Shown here one piece after another: positions 26,939 through 37,900 of a stretch of DNA of 64,000 nucleotides. The DNA lies in NCBI RefSeq assembly GCF_009811415.1, contig NZ_BLIG01000009.1:38629-102628 (forward strand). The letters are read 5' to 3'. The notes under the pieces are model-generated. The model did no database searches, was not told the origin of the DNA, and saw only the letters and a list, made by a program, of their open reading frames with translations. Source of the DNA: Alteromonas sp. KUL106. Its GTDB lineage: Bacteria > Pseudomonadota > Gammaproteobacteria > Enterobacterales > Alteromonadaceae. Made by a program: the position numbers and the translations under genes. Position 1 is the stretch's first letter; every line of letters starts with the position of its first letter.

Positions 26939-27745
26939 TTATTCAATTCCTAAAATCATTCTAATACTTACGAGAACCAGCAAGCATGCCAACATCGCTT
27001 TTAATATGCGAACGTTTACGCGCTGTCCAAGTTTAGCGCCAATATTCGCGGTGAACATTGAAGTAGCAACAATACCCGCTGTTGCAGGCAAATAAACATA
27101 ACCCACGCTATGCGCAGGCACATCTATCGCATTCCAACCAGCAATAACAAAACTGGCGGTACCGAACACTGCGATAATCAAACCGCAAAACGCTGCGCAA
27201 CCTATGGCTGCGCGTACATTAACACGAAACCACACCAACGCAGGAACCAGTAATGCGCCACCACCTATTCCCATTAATGCACTGAGCAACCCCGCGCCAC
27301 TACCCACAAAAGCTAAAGTACCTTTAGACGCTTCGTTTTCAGAGGCTTTCTGTTTGCCGAAAATCATTTGCAGTGCAATGAGAATAACCAGTACGGCAAA
27401 GATATCTTTTAAGAGCTCACCGGAAATATGACTTGCTACCTGCGCACCGACAACCGCACCCACGGCAATCCCGATCCCCGTATACAACACGACCTTTCGT
27501 TGTATATTACCTAGCTTATAGTGAGCAAATGCCGATGACATGCCGGTGAAAATAATCGTTGAAAGCGACGTCGCAATAGCAACGGGCATCACCGTTTCAG
27601 TCGTCATATTCAAAAAGTGAACCAGCAAATAAGACAATGCAGGGACAATAATGAGCCCACCGCCAATCCCAAGCATACCCGCGAGAATACCAACAATAGA
27701 ACCCAGAATTAGGCAGCTGACGATAATAACAACAAGTGGCTCCAT
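26939..27745 (-). CDS. TauE/SafE family sulfite-exporter-type permease
   Basis: Inner-membrane protein of about eight helices, 268 residues. Two internally repeated halves are evident, each beginning with a glycine-rich GxxxGxxGxGGG motif ([19 protein letters not shown] near 19 and [21 protein letters not shown] near 155), typical of the TauE/SafE (formerly DUF81) family. Family members export sulfite, sulfoacetate or other organosulfur anions, but most are uncharacterised, so no substrate is assigned. It lies 3 bp downstream of ptsP and just before lgt, hence is probably co-transcribed with both. Confidence 0.88.
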   Translation of the reverse strand: MEPLVVIIVSCLILGSIVGILAGMLGIGGGLIIVPALSYLLVHFLNMTTETVMPVAIATSLSTIIFTGMSSAFAHYKLGNIQRKVVLYTGIGIAVGAVVGAQVASHISGELLKDIFAVLVILIALQMIFGKQKASENEASKGTLAFVGSGAGLLSALMGIGGGALLVPALVWFRVNVRAAIGCAAFCGLIIAVFGTASFVIAGWNAIDVPAHSVGYVYLPATAGIVATSMFTANIGAKLGQRVNVRILKAMLACLLVLVSIRMILGIE

Positions 27746-27748
27746 GCC

Positions 27749-30040
27749 TTATGCGCCCGCTCGGATAAGGCCTCCAAGGCCCTTTGATTCAAGGTATTGA
27801 TTCAGATGCACAAACACTTCTTCTTGACTCACTGAGGTAAGCGCTAGCGAAAGTAACTGCTTACACTCAGCCAGCGTCACCTTTCGAATAAGCCAATTTA
27901 TCTTTCGTAAATTAAAGCCATTCATACTTAATCGGCGATATCCCATTCCCATCAGCAGCAGCGCGCCAGCAGGCTCACCGGCGATTTCGCCACAAATAGT
28001 CACTGGTACCTGACTTTGATTGGCTTTTTGCACCACATCATATAGCGCACCTAATACCGCCGGGTGATAGCTATTGTAAAGACCAGCCACTCGTGTGTTG
28101 TTTCTATCAACGGCCAATAAATACTGGGTCAAGTCGTTGCTTCCCACTGAGAAAAAGTCGACGTGCTTAGCGAGTTGAGGCAGCTGATAAAGTACAGAAG
28201 GCACCTCTAGCATAATGCCTAACTTAGGTTTATTCAGCGTTTGTCCAGATTCTGCAATTTCATCAGATATTTCATAAAATGCCTGATTAATAAGGCGCTT
28301 CGCTTCTTGCACTTCCGCCACCGTTGAAATCATCGGCAGCATAATTTGTAAGTTGCTCAGCCCCACGCTCGCGCGCAGCATTGCTCTTACTTGAACCAAG
28401 AAAATTTCAGGATGGTCCAACGTAAGACGAATACCACGCCAGCCTAGAAACGGGTTTTCCTCGTTAATTGGAAAATAGGGTAACGGCTTATCCCCTCCCA
28501 CGTCTAACGTACGCATCGTAATGGGTAGTGTCGGCGCGGCTTCTAGCACTTGGCGATAGAGCTCCACCTGCTCTTGTTCAGAGGGGAAACGCTCTCGAAG
28601 CATAAAGGGAATTTCAGTTCGATACAGACCTACACCCGCGCCAATTTGCTCGGCGTTTAACTCGACTTCAGCGGATAGACCAGCGTTGATGTACAAAGAC
28701 ATTCTGCAGCCATCCACGCTTTCACAGGGTTTGTCGGCTTCCGCATCTATTTTTTCAGCGATGGCTGACTCTTCTCCAATAAGCTGAATAAACTCTGTTT
28801 TAATATTGCGCTCGGGCGAGACAATAACTTCTCCAGAGTAACCATCGAGAAGGATTTCTTTGTCTTCAAGTAGTGCCGGCGTGACATTTTGACAGCCCAT
28901 CACGGCCGGCACACCCATCGCCCTTGCTAAGATGGCGGCGTGAGAATTGTTTGAGCCACGAATAGAAATAATGCCCTTAAGCTTATCTCTGGGAAACTCG
29001 GCGAGCATTGGCGCTGACACTTCTTCAGCCACTAATATACTTGCCTTGGTGATGACTTTCTCTGTCACTTTCTGACCGTTAGCTTCGTATAAAATATTCG
29101 CTAAAATACGGTCTGATAGGTCTACAATGTCAATGGCTCGCTCTTGCATGTAAGGGTCGTCCATTGCACGAAAACGCGCGGCATAGCTCTCTATAACCAT
29201 TTTCAGTGATGATGCCGCGTCCCAACCTTCACGGATTTTTTCTTCAACTTCCCTGCCTAAACTATTTGCATCGAGTAAGTGATGATATAGCTGAAATATG
29301 GATTTAACGTCGTCAGGAATTGCGTCATCAAGCCCATTGGATAAAGCGTCGACATGGCCTCGCGTTACCTCTACCCCTTTTCGATAGAGCTGAATTTGTT
29401 CCAACGGGGACGCGGTACGTTTCAAAACCCAATTTTTTAGATTGATGGATTTGTCAGGCGAAACGCCTTTCCCAATGGCTAAGCCCGGAGAGCCAGCAAT
29501 ACCCCGCACGTTTTTTTGTCGAACGGTGTGGTCATTTGCGTTTGAGAGAGTCAGGGCGCCGCGAATATCGGCATTAGTTATCTCCAAAGCCAACTGTGCG
29601 GCAAGGGTAACCAAGAATGCTTCTTCGTCTTCGCTAAAGCGTCTCATTTCGGCTTGTTGAAGCGTAATAACCCCAAGCACACGCCTTTGATTAATGATTG
29701 GCGTCCCTAAAAAGGCGTTGTACTTTTCTTCTTTTACTTCAGGGTAATGCTTAAATCGAGGGTGGCTATGTGCATTGACAATATTGAGCGGCTCTTCTCG
29801 CTGCCCAACAAGGCCAATAAGACCTTCAGAAAAGCCAATGCGCACTTGTTCCACTGCATCGGGATGAAGGCCATCGGTTGCTTTAAGTATGAACTCTTGG
29901 GTGTCGTAATCAGCAAGATATATGGAGCATGAGTCAACGTTTAGCGTTTGCTTTACACGCGAGGCAAGCTGGAACAAAGCCGTATCAAGTGCAGAAATTT
30001 GATTCATTTCCTGCACAATACGTTTTAATGTGGTCAACAT
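27749..30040 (-). CDS. ptsP: Phosphoenolpyruvate-protein phosphotransferase PtsP (EI-Ntr)
   Basis: First enzyme of the nitrogen phosphotransferase system, passing phosphate from PEP to NPr and IIA-Ntr. N-terminal GAF domain (about 1-160; DSCSIYLADYD, IGFSEGLIGLVGQREEPLNI), then the EI phosphohistidine domain with the active His in IRGSNNSHAAILARAMGVPAV and the PEP-binding barrel (GLYRTEIPFM, MRTLDVGGDKPLPYF, FFSVGSNDLTQY, active Cys in VTICGEIAGEP). The open frame reaches a GTG at 30067; ATG 30040 has AAGG at good spacing and matches the E. coli N-terminus MLTxLKxIV, giving 763 residues (E. coli 748). Follows rppH by 83 bp, as in Enterobacteria. Confidence 0.95.
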   Translation of the reverse strand: MLTTLKRIVQEMNQISALDTALFQLASRVKQTLNVDSCSIYLADYDTQEFILKATDGLHPDAVEQVRIGFSEGLIGLVGQREEPLNIVNAHSHPRFKHYPEVKEEKYNAFLGTPIINQRRVLGVITLQQAEMRRFSEDEEAFLVTLAAQLALEITNADIRGALTLSNANDHTVRQKNVRGIAGSPGLAIGKGVSPDKSINLKNWVLKRTASPLEQIQLYRKGVEVTRGHVDALSNGLDDAIPDDVKSIFQLYHHLLDANSLGREVEEKIREGWDAASSLKMVIESYAARFRAMDDPYMQERAIDIVDLSDRILANILYEANGQKVTEKVITKASILVAEEVSAPMLAEFPRDKLKGIISIRGSNNSHAAILARAMGVPAVMGCQNVTPALLEDKEILLDGYSGEVIVSPERNIKTEFIQLIGEESAIAEKIDAEADKPCESVDGCRMSLYINAGLSAEVELNAEQIGAGVGLYRTEIPFMLRERFPSEQEQVELYRQVLEAAPTLPITMRTLDVGGDKPLPYFPINEENPFLGWRGIRLTLDHPEIFLVQVRAMLRASVGLSNLQIMLPMISTVAEVQEAKRLINQAFYEISDEIAESGQTLNKPKLGIMLEVPSVLYQLPQLAKHVDFFSVGSNDLTQYLLAVDRNNTRVAGLYNSYHPAVLGALYDVVQKANQSQVPVTICGEIAGEPAGALLLMGMGYRRLSMNGFNLRKINWLIRKVTLAECKQLLSLALTSVSQEEVFVHLNQYLESKGLGGLIRAGA

Positions 30041-30123
30041 TGCGCCTTGATGGCTTTGAGGGCTCACCGGTTACTCCTTGTCTACTCGCGGCTTACGCCC
30101 GCACATCGTTATATTTTGCATCT

Positions 30124-30666
30124 TTACCCACGCCTGCGCTTTTTTCCACGCTTGTGTGGCGCAACGTTTTGGCGCTGCGGTGGACGATGTTGCGCAGACA
30201 TCACTACAGGCGAGAACTCTTTCATCACTCGTCTATATACGTCTCGCTTGAACGATACAACGTTTCTAATTGGATACCAGTAACTTACCCACCTCCAGTC
30301 ATCAAACTCTGGATGACCTGTTTTGAGTACATTAACGTCTCGCTCGTTGCAATCAAGCTGCAACAAGAACCATTTTTGTTTTTGCCCTATACAAACAGGG
30401 TTGCTGCCTTGACGAATTAATCGCTTTGGCAGTTTGTATCTCAGCCAGTTGCGGGTAACACTTAAAATAGTGACATCTTTCGGTGTCAGTCCTACCTCTT
30501 CGTGTAGCTCGCGATACATAGCTTGTTCGGCAGTTTCCCCTTCATCAATTCCGCCTTGAGGGAACTGCCATGAATGTTGACCATAACGTCTTGCCCAAAA
30601 TATTTGACCCATTTTGTTGCAAATCACTATGCCCACATTCGCACGGAATCCATCGGCATCTATCAC
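30124..30666 (-). CDS. rppH: RNA pyrophosphohydrolase RppH
   Basis: Nudix hydrolase that removes 5' pyrophosphate from mRNA and starts RNase E-dependent decay. Nudix box [20 protein letters not shown] followed by VGL is complete; [29 protein letters not shown] and [13 protein letters not shown] are nearly invariant RppH blocks. The open frame begins at ATG 30705, but the GTG at 30666 ([15 protein letters not shown]) has GGGAG five bases upstream and aligns with the E. coli start MIDDDGYRPNVGIVI, giving 180 residues. A basic tail ([10 protein letters not shown]) extends beyond the E. coli protein and may contact RNA. Divergent from mutH. Confidence 0.93.
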   Translation of the reverse strand: MIDADGFRANVGIVICNKMGQIFWARRYGQHSWQFPQGGIDEGETAEQAMYRELHEEVGLTPKDVTILSVTRNWLRYKLPKRLIRQGSNPVCIGQKQKWFLLQLDCNERDVNVLKTGHPEFDDWRWVSYWYPIRNVVSFKRDVYRRVMKEFSPVVMSAQHRPPQRQNVAPHKRGKKRRRG

Positions 30667-30779
30667 ATAGACTCCCGGGCACACTATACTGTTATATGTT
30701 TTCATTCTTCCATAAACTATGCTCCAATCATAGCTTTAATGTTCGCCCTCGCCGCTCAAACAGGAAATTAACGACTTTT

Positions 30780-31457
30780 ATGCAACCGCCAGCGTCTCCA
30801 CCTACGTCACCAGAAAGCCTATTATTACGCTGTCATGCTATTGCCGGGTTGTCATTGGGAGAATTAGCCGATATGGCAAATGTGGCTATTCCAGCCAACC
30901 TTCAGCGTCATAAAGGCTGGCCAGGGATGCTTATTGAGAAATGGTTGGGCGCGAGTGCAGGCTCTAAGCCACAGCAAGATTTCCCTGAACTTGGAATTGA
31001 ACTGAAAACGATCCCGATTGACGCTAACTTTTCTCCTTTAGAAACCACTTATGTTTGTTTTGCCCCACTACTCATGCCCCCAGGCATCACTTGGGAAACA
31101 TCAAACGTGCGCAACAAACTGCAGCAAGTACTATGGTTACCGATTGAGGGAGACAGGGCCATTCCACTGGCAGAAAGAAGAGTTGCTAGCGGTTTTTATT
31201 GGCGACCAAGCGATTACGAGGATGCGATTTTACGAAGTGATTGGGAGGAACTGGTTGAACAAATAGCCACTGGGCACGTTGAGTCGATCACCTCTCGCCA
31301 GGGCGTGGCACTGCATATTCGTCCTAAAGCTGCAAACGGCAAAGTACTCACAGATGCGTTGGGACAAGACGGCCAGCGAATTAAAACGCGTCCGCGAGGT
31401 TTTTACTTGCGTAAAACCTTCACCCAGCAAATTTTATTAGATGCCTTTAGCAGCTAG
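30780..31457 (+). CDS. mutH: DNA mismatch repair endonuclease MutH
   Basis: Nicks the unmethylated strand at hemimethylated GATC sites during MutS/MutL mismatch repair. The catalytic D-x6-E-x-K is present as D67, E74, K76 (DFPELGIELKT; E. coli D70, E77, K79). The C-terminal region FYLRKTFTQQILLDAF is typical. The open frame extends to 30570 through rppH; ATG 30780 gives 225 residues (E. coli 229) and matches the family N-terminus. Its presence implies Dam-directed repair, which makes GATC content in this genome meaningful. Divergent from rppH over about 110 bp, the same pairing as in many gammaproteobacteria. Confidence 0.95.
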   Translation: MQPPASPPTSPESLLLRCHAIAGLSLGELADMANVAIPANLQRHKGWPGMLIEKWLGASAGSKPQQDFPELGIELKTIPIDANFSPLETTYVCFAPLLMPPGITWETSNVRNKLQQVLWLPIEGDRAIPLAERRVASGFYWRPSDYEDAILRSDWEELVEQIATGHVESITSRQGVALHIRPKAANGKVLTDALGQDGQRIKTRPRGFYLRKTFTQQILLDAFSS

Positions 31458-31478
31458 CGACGGTGGTAACTCAGATTG

Positions 31479-32558
31479 CTATTTTAATGTCGTCGAATCG
31501 AGGTGTTTTACCAAATAATCACTAAGAAACTTCTCTGAGTTTACTCCAATACGCTTTGCCACCGCTTCCAGCTTGGCATCACTGCGCAGCAATACGTTTT
31601 TTGCATACTCAAGACGATAGTGAAAAATAAAACGTCTGAAGTTTTTTCGCTCCGTTAACTGTAAGGCTTGCGCTAATGATGTTGGGTCAATGTCGGCACC
31701 GGCACAAAACTCCGTAAGGGTTAGAAAACGCTTCTTGTACGCTTTTGAACCTATGGTATAGCGCTCTGCCTTTGAGATCACATTACTGATCTCATAGGGT
31801 GTGGCCTTACCTTCATCTAATCGCGCATAGTCGAGGGGAGAGGGCGAGGTGCGTCGTGTAAACGTTAACGAAAGCAACACAATCAAGATTGCACTGCCCA
31901 ACATCAGATGATGAAAACTTTCCCAAAACGGTACAGGGAAAAAACCAAATGTCGCTGCGGTAACCAGCAAGATACTCATGAACGCAACACCAACTAAACT
32001 TCCCATTACCCCAGCCAATCTTGGCATCTTTAAGTTTTTAATATCCACCGCCTGCTCTGGAAGATGCCTGTGGTACATTTGAATGTGTTCTGTGATTAAG
32101 ATACCAATTAGCAATACACTAAAACCGGTAAGTAATGATGCGATATAGGCCGGCCACAAAAGTAGTGGCTGCCCACTAGGGGAGGATGAAAGCCACTGCT
32201 GTTTATCTTCTATGGGAATTAAAAGTACAGTGCTTTGAAGTAACGCAGTGATAACCACCGGCCACCACAACCGCTTTCTCGCTGAAGGAAACGCCAATAG
32301 CATGGGTTTAATCGCCCGATAACAACAGGTAATGGCAATAACAGCGAATACATCAGACAGGCCATAAAGAAAAGCTAACTCTGTGGCAGCCCCTAGGCGC
32401 AACCACTCGTCTAACATAAATAAAGGCCAACAGATAAAAGCAATGGTCAGCCAACGGGTATTGCCTAATGCCTCTTTTTGTAAAAATAATCGCGCGAGGC
32501 CAACGGCATAAACACCAAGTGACGCATAGAGAAAATAACTATAGATCGCTGAGGTCAT
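31479..32558 (-). CDS. Membrane-anchored AraC-type transcriptional regulator
   Basis: A 359-residue protein with about seven hydrophobic helices in the first 250 residues (for example YSYFLYASLGVYAVGLARLF, WLTIAFICWPLFML, LLLWPAYIASLLTGFSVLLI) and a C-terminal AraC-like region with two helix-turn-helix segments (about 280-357; TEFCAGADIDPTSLAQALQ, then EAVAKRIGVNSEKFLSDYL). The open frame starts at GTG 32564; ATG 32558 is placed correctly behind GGAGG. Seven-helix sensor plus AraC DNA-binding domain is a known but poorly studied architecture (7TM-HTH regulators). Signal and target genes are unknown; neither neighbour (mutH, ygiF) is an obvious target. Confidence 0.8.
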   Translation of the reverse strand: MTSAIYSYFLYASLGVYAVGLARLFLQKEALGNTRWLTIAFICWPLFMLDEWLRLGAATELAFLYGLSDVFAVIAITCCYRAIKPMLLAFPSARKRLWWPVVITALLQSTVLLIPIEDKQQWLSSSPSGQPLLLWPAYIASLLTGFSVLLIGILITEHIQMYHRHLPEQAVDIKNLKMPRLAGVMGSLVGVAFMSILLVTAATFGFFPVPFWESFHHLMLGSAILIVLLSLTFTRRTSPSPLDYARLDEGKATPYEISNVISKAERYTIGSKAYKKRFLTLTEFCAGADIDPTSLAQALQLTERKNFRRFIFHYRLEYAKNVLLRSDAKLEAVAKRIGVNSEKFLSDYLVKHLDSTTLK

Positions 32559-32617
32559 CAACACCCTCCATCCATGAGAAATATACTGCTATCAGAAGAT
32601 TTATCCACAAAGCTCAG

Positions 32618-34123
32618 CTACCAGTAAATGTCACGCTGCATTGCCACAGAACGCGTGCGTTCCATAACACGAATTAACGTTGAGAGTTTTTCAGCTGTCC
32701 ATCTACGCACTTCGTTATGAGAGTCGACCTCTGCATCATCGATAGACTGCTTGAGCATCAAGAGTGCGTTTAGTTCATCTATGCCGGTAAGCAAGTCGAG
32801 CCACGGAGCGCGAAAGTTGCCTCGCTCTTCTACAAACAAGTCACCCAAGAGAAAACCACTCCATAATGTCTGCCTGAGCAAAATCTCAACGGCACTGTAA
32901 TTGACTGGCCCCATGGTTTTACTCAGTGGCATACTCTGTTGAACGGTCTGCCAGCCTTGGGACAACCAGCCTTTTGCATGCTCAAGTACAGGGTGGTCAT
33001 AGCCAGTCGCCTCATTTTGCCAAGGCTTGTTTTGGATAAGGCTTATAGCCAATAGCTTGATATCGGTCGCCTCATTGTCAAAAAACAACTTTTCCGGTTC
33101 ATGAGCATGCATAAGCCCCGCTTGTCGTCCCTGGAGATAACTGACCACCGCAGGATGTTTGCTCAATGTTTTGCTGAACATGCTTTTCTTAGAAAGCAAA
33201 TAACGAAGGCTCTGCAAATCATCCTGCCATCCCCATTTTTGGGCATGAGTAACAAGCTTTTTATGCAGCGCCAACAATTCTGGACATTGCAATACGGGAA
33301 GGTAGAGCGATACGCTTTGCAGTAACAATCGGACACTCTTAACCACTTCTCCCAGCATTTTTATTGAGCCGCTTTCACAAAACATATGCTCATGATGCTG
33401 CCAATGTGCCAATGCCGTTTGCACAGCATAACAAAACGCGTCTTCTGTGGTGGTGCTTTCCTCTAGCGGCAGAAACTCAGGCAAATGGCGTATCTTTGCA
33501 TTGAAACCATGAAGTAATTGATATCCCTGCGCTGCCTTAGATACGTCGCTGAGCCTCACCGGCATGTTGTCATTTATCAATGCAGCAAGTGTAAAGAGGG
33601 TGTTGATATTGCCAGACATCAACTCAAGCTCAATTTCGTTAATGGGAGAGTGGGCTTTTTCTGTCATTGCCTCACCACAATCGAGCACTACCTCAACAAC
33701 GCTATCATCGACAGTCAGCACATAAGCATTGCGCGTGAAGTGAGTACTAAACTGTTTTGATAAACTGCCGTTCTTTGAGGCGATATCCCAGCCTTGCGGC
33801 CACACATCGGTATCAAATAAGGCTAAATCAGGGCGTGAGTTCTCAAGAGCAACGTTGTACTCCATGCGCTTGTGCAAACCGCCACTCACTACACCGTTTG
33901 TTTTTAAGGTTTGCTCGTACTCACCATTATTACCGCGAACCCGAAACCCCATTTTATTGTTTTGAAAATCAAGTTTATCGGTATCGTAGTAGTCATTTTC
34001 CAAGCGCATTTCACGGTGTGAATTTACTTGGATACGGTGTTTTTCAAAAAGAGGAAGGACCCGTTGAGTAAACGTTTGGTGAGCATCGTCACCTGTTACA
34101 AATTTTAATTCTATTTCTGACAT
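32618..34123 (-). CDS. ygiF: CYTH-CHAD inorganic triphosphatase YgiF
   Basis: Hydrolyses inorganic tripolyphosphate. The N-terminal CYTH domain begins with the defining ExExK motif (SEIELKF) and has further tunnel residues (RLENDYYDTD, GFRVRGNNGEYEQTLKT, INEIELELMSG). The C-terminal half (about 220-501) is a helical CHAD domain with conserved His and Arg positions that bind polyphosphate-like anions. The open frame extends to GTG 34138, but ATG 34123 directly yields MSEIELKF, the conserved N-terminus. Divergent from ygiM, exactly as ygiF/ygiM are neighbours in E. coli. Length 501 is longer than E. coli YgiF (433), mainly in the CHAD part. Confidence 0.9.
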   Translation of the reverse strand: MSEIELKFVTGDDAHQTFTQRVLPLFEKHRIQVNSHREMRLENDYYDTDKLDFQNNKMGFRVRGNNGEYEQTLKTNGVVSGGLHKRMEYNVALENSRPDLALFDTDVWPQGWDIASKNGSLSKQFSTHFTRNAYVLTVDDSVVEVVLDCGEAMTEKAHSPINEIELELMSGNINTLFTLAALINDNMPVRLSDVSKAAQGYQLLHGFNAKIRHLPEFLPLEESTTTEDAFCYAVQTALAHWQHHEHMFCESGSIKMLGEVVKSVRLLLQSVSLYLPVLQCPELLALHKKLVTHAQKWGWQDDLQSLRYLLSKKSMFSKTLSKHPAVVSYLQGRQAGLMHAHEPEKLFFDNEATDIKLLAISLIQNKPWQNEATGYDHPVLEHAKGWLSQGWQTVQQSMPLSKTMGPVNYSAVEILLRQTLWSGFLLGDLFVEERGNFRAPWLDLLTGIDELNALLMLKQSIDDAEVDSHNEVRRWTAEKLSTLIRVMERTRSVAMQRDIYW

Positions 34124-34296
34124 GGTTGCGCTAGGCACAGCTTATTGTGCTGACACCTTACCTCTGTCACACCCTTTTCGCAATGCTACAGCACGTTTTC
34201 TCGCTTGGTAAATATAGACAAAAGTGGAACAAACTTGCCTTTATGGCGGTCAACCAATACCATCTTCACGTTTTAAACTCTTAAATTGGACTTCAT

Positions 34297-34899
34297 ATGA
34301 TTCGAAAGTGGTTAGCAGCAGCCCTCATTGCGTGCTCTTTTCAAGCATTTTCGCTACAAGATACCGCTGATTTAGAAGCGTCTTCGTCACACTATATCAG
34401 AGATGACCTGTTTATCTTTATGCATACCGGACCTGGTCGTAACTATCGAATACTAGGTTCCATAGAAGCAGGAACGCCAATCACTGTGCTTTCAAGAGAC
34501 AACGACGCTGAGTTTACGCAAATTACTGACAACGAAGGTCGCAGCGGCTGGGTTGAAAGTAAGTTTGTGTCTAACACCATGTCACGAGCAGAGCAGCTAC
34601 CCATCATTAGTGAAAAGCTTGCAGAGAGCCAAAGTGGTTTGCAGTCTGCACAGTCAGAAAATGCCAAGCTTCGCCAGCAGCTCAGTGAAGCCCGTCAGCA
34701 GGTTTCTAGGCTTACCACGACTAACGACGAGCAAGCATCTCAGATTATCCGGCTAACCGCGCAGGTGGAAAGCGCGAGTAAAGATGAATTGGTGACGTGG
34801 TTTACCCGTGGAGGCATGGTCGCCGGCATCGGCATTTTGCTGGGCGTATTGATAACTTACCTTCCAAAACGCAAGCGCAGAAACAGCGAATGGATGTAG
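34297..34899 (+). CDS. ygiM: SH3-domain membrane protein YgiM (TIGR04211 type)
   Basis: A 200-residue envelope protein: signal peptide (LAAALIACSFQAFS), bacterial SH3 domain (about 32-90; FIFMHTGPGRNYRILGSIEAG, GRSGWVESKFV), a long coiled coil (about 95-160; SEKLAESQSGLQSAQSENAKLRQ spaced in heptads), and a C-terminal transmembrane helix (GGMVAGIGILLGVLITYLP) followed by a basic tail KRKRRN. The SH3 domain would face the periplasm with the tail in the cytoplasm. Domain order and divergence from ygiF match E. coli YgiM. Its precise role is unknown; bacterial SH3 domains often bind cell-wall peptides. Confidence 0.9.
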   Translation: MIRKWLAAALIACSFQAFSLQDTADLEASSSHYIRDDLFIFMHTGPGRNYRILGSIEAGTPITVLSRDNDAEFTQITDNEGRSGWVESKFVSNTMSRAEQLPIISEKLAESQSGLQSAQSENAKLRQQLSEARQQVSRLTTTNDEQASQIIRLTAQVESASKDELVTWFTRGGMVAGIGILLGVLITYLPKRKRRNSEWM

Positions 34900-34938
34900 C
34901 CTCACGGTGTTTTAAACCCGCCTGACATTGGTTACTAA

Positions 34939-34967
34939 AAAATGGCCAGCAATAAGCTGGCCATTTT
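34939..34967. terminator. Bidirectional terminator ygiM / putA
   Basis: Twelve-base stem AAAATGGCCAGC / GCTGGCCATTTT with a five-base loop, lying between the convergent ends of ygiM and putA. Confidence 0.85.
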
Positions 34968-34978
34968 ATTATTACGGG

Positions 34979-37900
34979 TTACTCATCATCTTCAACAAGG
35001 GTCATCAACGAGGTGTTACCTCCCGATGCCGTTGTATCGATACTGATGGTTTTTTCCGTCATCAAACGTTGAATAAGATTATCGTTATATTCGGCGGTAA
35101 TTACCGGCAAGATAGCCCCTTTACGCGATGATAGCATCGCCGAGATACGAGCCGTCCGCTCTGTGCTTGAATCTACGACAACCCCTGACAGATCTTCATC
35201 CATCAACAAAGTATCTAAGTGCGCAAGACGCGCTACTTGGAACAGACCTTTTGGTGCACCTGTCGACTCGAATTTATTCTGGATCTCTACAGCTTCTTCG
35301 TAGAATATTTCAGAAACAACCGATACAACCGGGTTTCCGGTTGAAAGCGCAGTAACAACCGACAACAACCAATACTCAAAGGTTACTTCTTTGTCAGCAA
35401 AACATACCAAGATCCCGCGTGGCTCGAGGTAAAGTTTATTTGACTCACCTGTTGGCCCGGGCAGAACCTGTGGCTTCGCAAGCTTACGTTCAACGCTAAT
35501 TAATTGCTGGCGAGCGGTCGCTAAGGTGCGATTTAAATCGTCTGCAAGTTCATCAACGATCTCGACTTTGGCTATCTTAGCTAAGAGCTGACGCACCATA
35601 GATATTCGGTCATTCAACGGCGTGTGACGCCACTGTACTTCCACGGCTTTTGCCTTATCCATCATGACATGCGCGCGCTCGGCAATTTTTTCATCACCGA
35701 CTAACGCCTTGTCAGTTCCGTCGACATCATCAATGTGTGAAGGTTTTGGTGTAGCACGCTCCATCATCAAACGAGGCAGATAGTGAGGACCACCGGCTTT
35801 TGGACCTGTGCCAGACAAACCACGTCCACCGAACGGCTGAACGCCAACAATGGCACCAATCATGTTGCGGTTAATATACACGTTACCCGCGCGGCTTTTC
35901 GCTGCGAGTTCGTTAGCACGCTCTTCAATACGCGAGTGAATACCCATTGTTAGGCCGTAGCCTGTGCCATTAATTTGCTCTAGCACATTATCAATGTCTT
36001 TCGATTTAAACCGAACAATGTGCACCACGGGGCCGAACACTTCTTTCTCAAGTACATCGATATTCTTGATTTCATACAAGGTCGGCGCAAAGAAAGTACC
36101 GTTTTCAAAGCCCGCTGGCATCTCGTTGCGATACAGCAGCGTCGCCTTGTCTTCCATATTTTTCTGATGGTCGGTTAGGCTCTTAAGCGCCTTCTCGTCA
36201 ATCACTGGGCCAACATCGGTAGCAAGCTGCGTTGGGTCGCCAACCGTAAGCTCTTTCATCGCACCAATTAACATGTCGATAAGATCATCAGCGATTTCTT
36301 CTTGCACGAACAATACGCGAAGTGCTGAACAGCGCTGACCGGCACTTTGGAAACCTGAGTGGATAACATCGTCAACCACCTGTTCTGGCAATGCCGTTGA
36401 ATCGACGATCATACAGTTTTGGCCGCCCGTTTCTGCAATTAGCGGTACCTGTTCGCCACCGCGCTCTGCGAGCACTTGAGAAATTAACGTGCCGGTTTGC
36501 GTTGAACCTGTGAACATGACCGCTTTAATGCGTTCGTCTGGCAGAAGGGTTTCCCCCACTTCTTTGCCTGGCGATACAATCAGTTTTAGTGCATCTTCTG
36601 GTAAGCCTACCGAGTGCATGATATCTACCGCACGCTGCGCAATGATGCTGGTTTGCTCAGCAGGTTTCGCGATAACAGTGTTACCCGTTACCAGTGCCGC
36701 AGCAACTTGACCTAAGAAGATGGCTAGCGGGAAGTTCCACGGACTGATACACAGCACAACACCACGAGGAAGTAAGCGTTGATCTTCAGCAAGCTCTTCG
36801 GCACGCGCAGCGTAGTAGCGGCAGAAATCAACGGCTTCACGCACTTCGTCAATACTGTCTTGTGCTACTTTACCGGCTTCACGCATACAGATAGCAATAA
36901 GCTCAGCCATATGACGTTCAAGAGCGTCTGCCGTGCGATTAAGGATTTCAGCGCGCTCGCTTACATCGCGTTTTGACCATGCTTCAAATCCAGCATCGGC
37001 CTCATCTAGCGCTTTGCGCATCTCATCAGGCGTCGCGTAATAGTGATAACCCACCACATCGTTATGATTCGTTGGGCTTAGTACGGCTGTGGCGCCTTCT
37101 GGCACTTCATCTTTTACTTTGTAGTAATCCTGCCAGCGTTCAAGTTCGTGTTTAAGCGCCGTTACCGCATTGGTGTCGGTAAGATCTAAACCTCGCGAGT
37201 TGTCGCGCTCTGGCGCATACAGCCCACGTGGCGTTTTAATTAGCTTGTTGTAACGTACTTTCAAGCGTTGGGTCTTTTCCACCGGATCTTCAAGCAATGA
37301 CTCCACCGGTTTTTCATCATCTACAATCGCGTTTACGAACGACGAGTTCGCGCCATTTTCAAGAAGACGACGTACCAGATAAGCCAATAGGTCTTCGTGT
37401 TCACCTACAGGCGCATAAACACGGCACTGAATTTTATCCTGCGTTACTACTTGGTCGTAAAGAGTATCACCCATACCGTGGAGACACTGGAACTCAAAAC
37501 CTTCTTTGTCGTCACCAGCAAGCTCAACAATGACCGATGCCGTGTAGGCATTGTGAGTAGCAAACTGCGGATAAATAGTGTCGCGGTACTCAAGCAAACG
37601 GTTAGCACAGGCGTGGTATGACACATCTGTTGATGATTTGCGGGTAAATACAGGAAACTCTTCAAGACCCGCTTGTTGAGTTAGCTTAATTTCAGTGTCC
37701 CAGTACGCCCCTTTAACCAATCGCACCATGAGCGGTCGGCCAACTTCGAGCGTCAATTGACGTAGATGCTCTACAACGTGGATAGCACGCTTCTGATATG
37801 CCTGAACGGCCAAGCCAAAGCCCGTCCAGCCGTTTAAGTCTTCATCGCGGAATACGGCTTCAATAATGTCTAAAGAAAGCTCAAGACGGTCTGCTTCTTC

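Noticed and set aside
29929..30420. 163-codon rightward frame opposite ptsP and rppH
   Set aside because: Antisense to two firmly identified genes with conserved motifs; a shadow frame.
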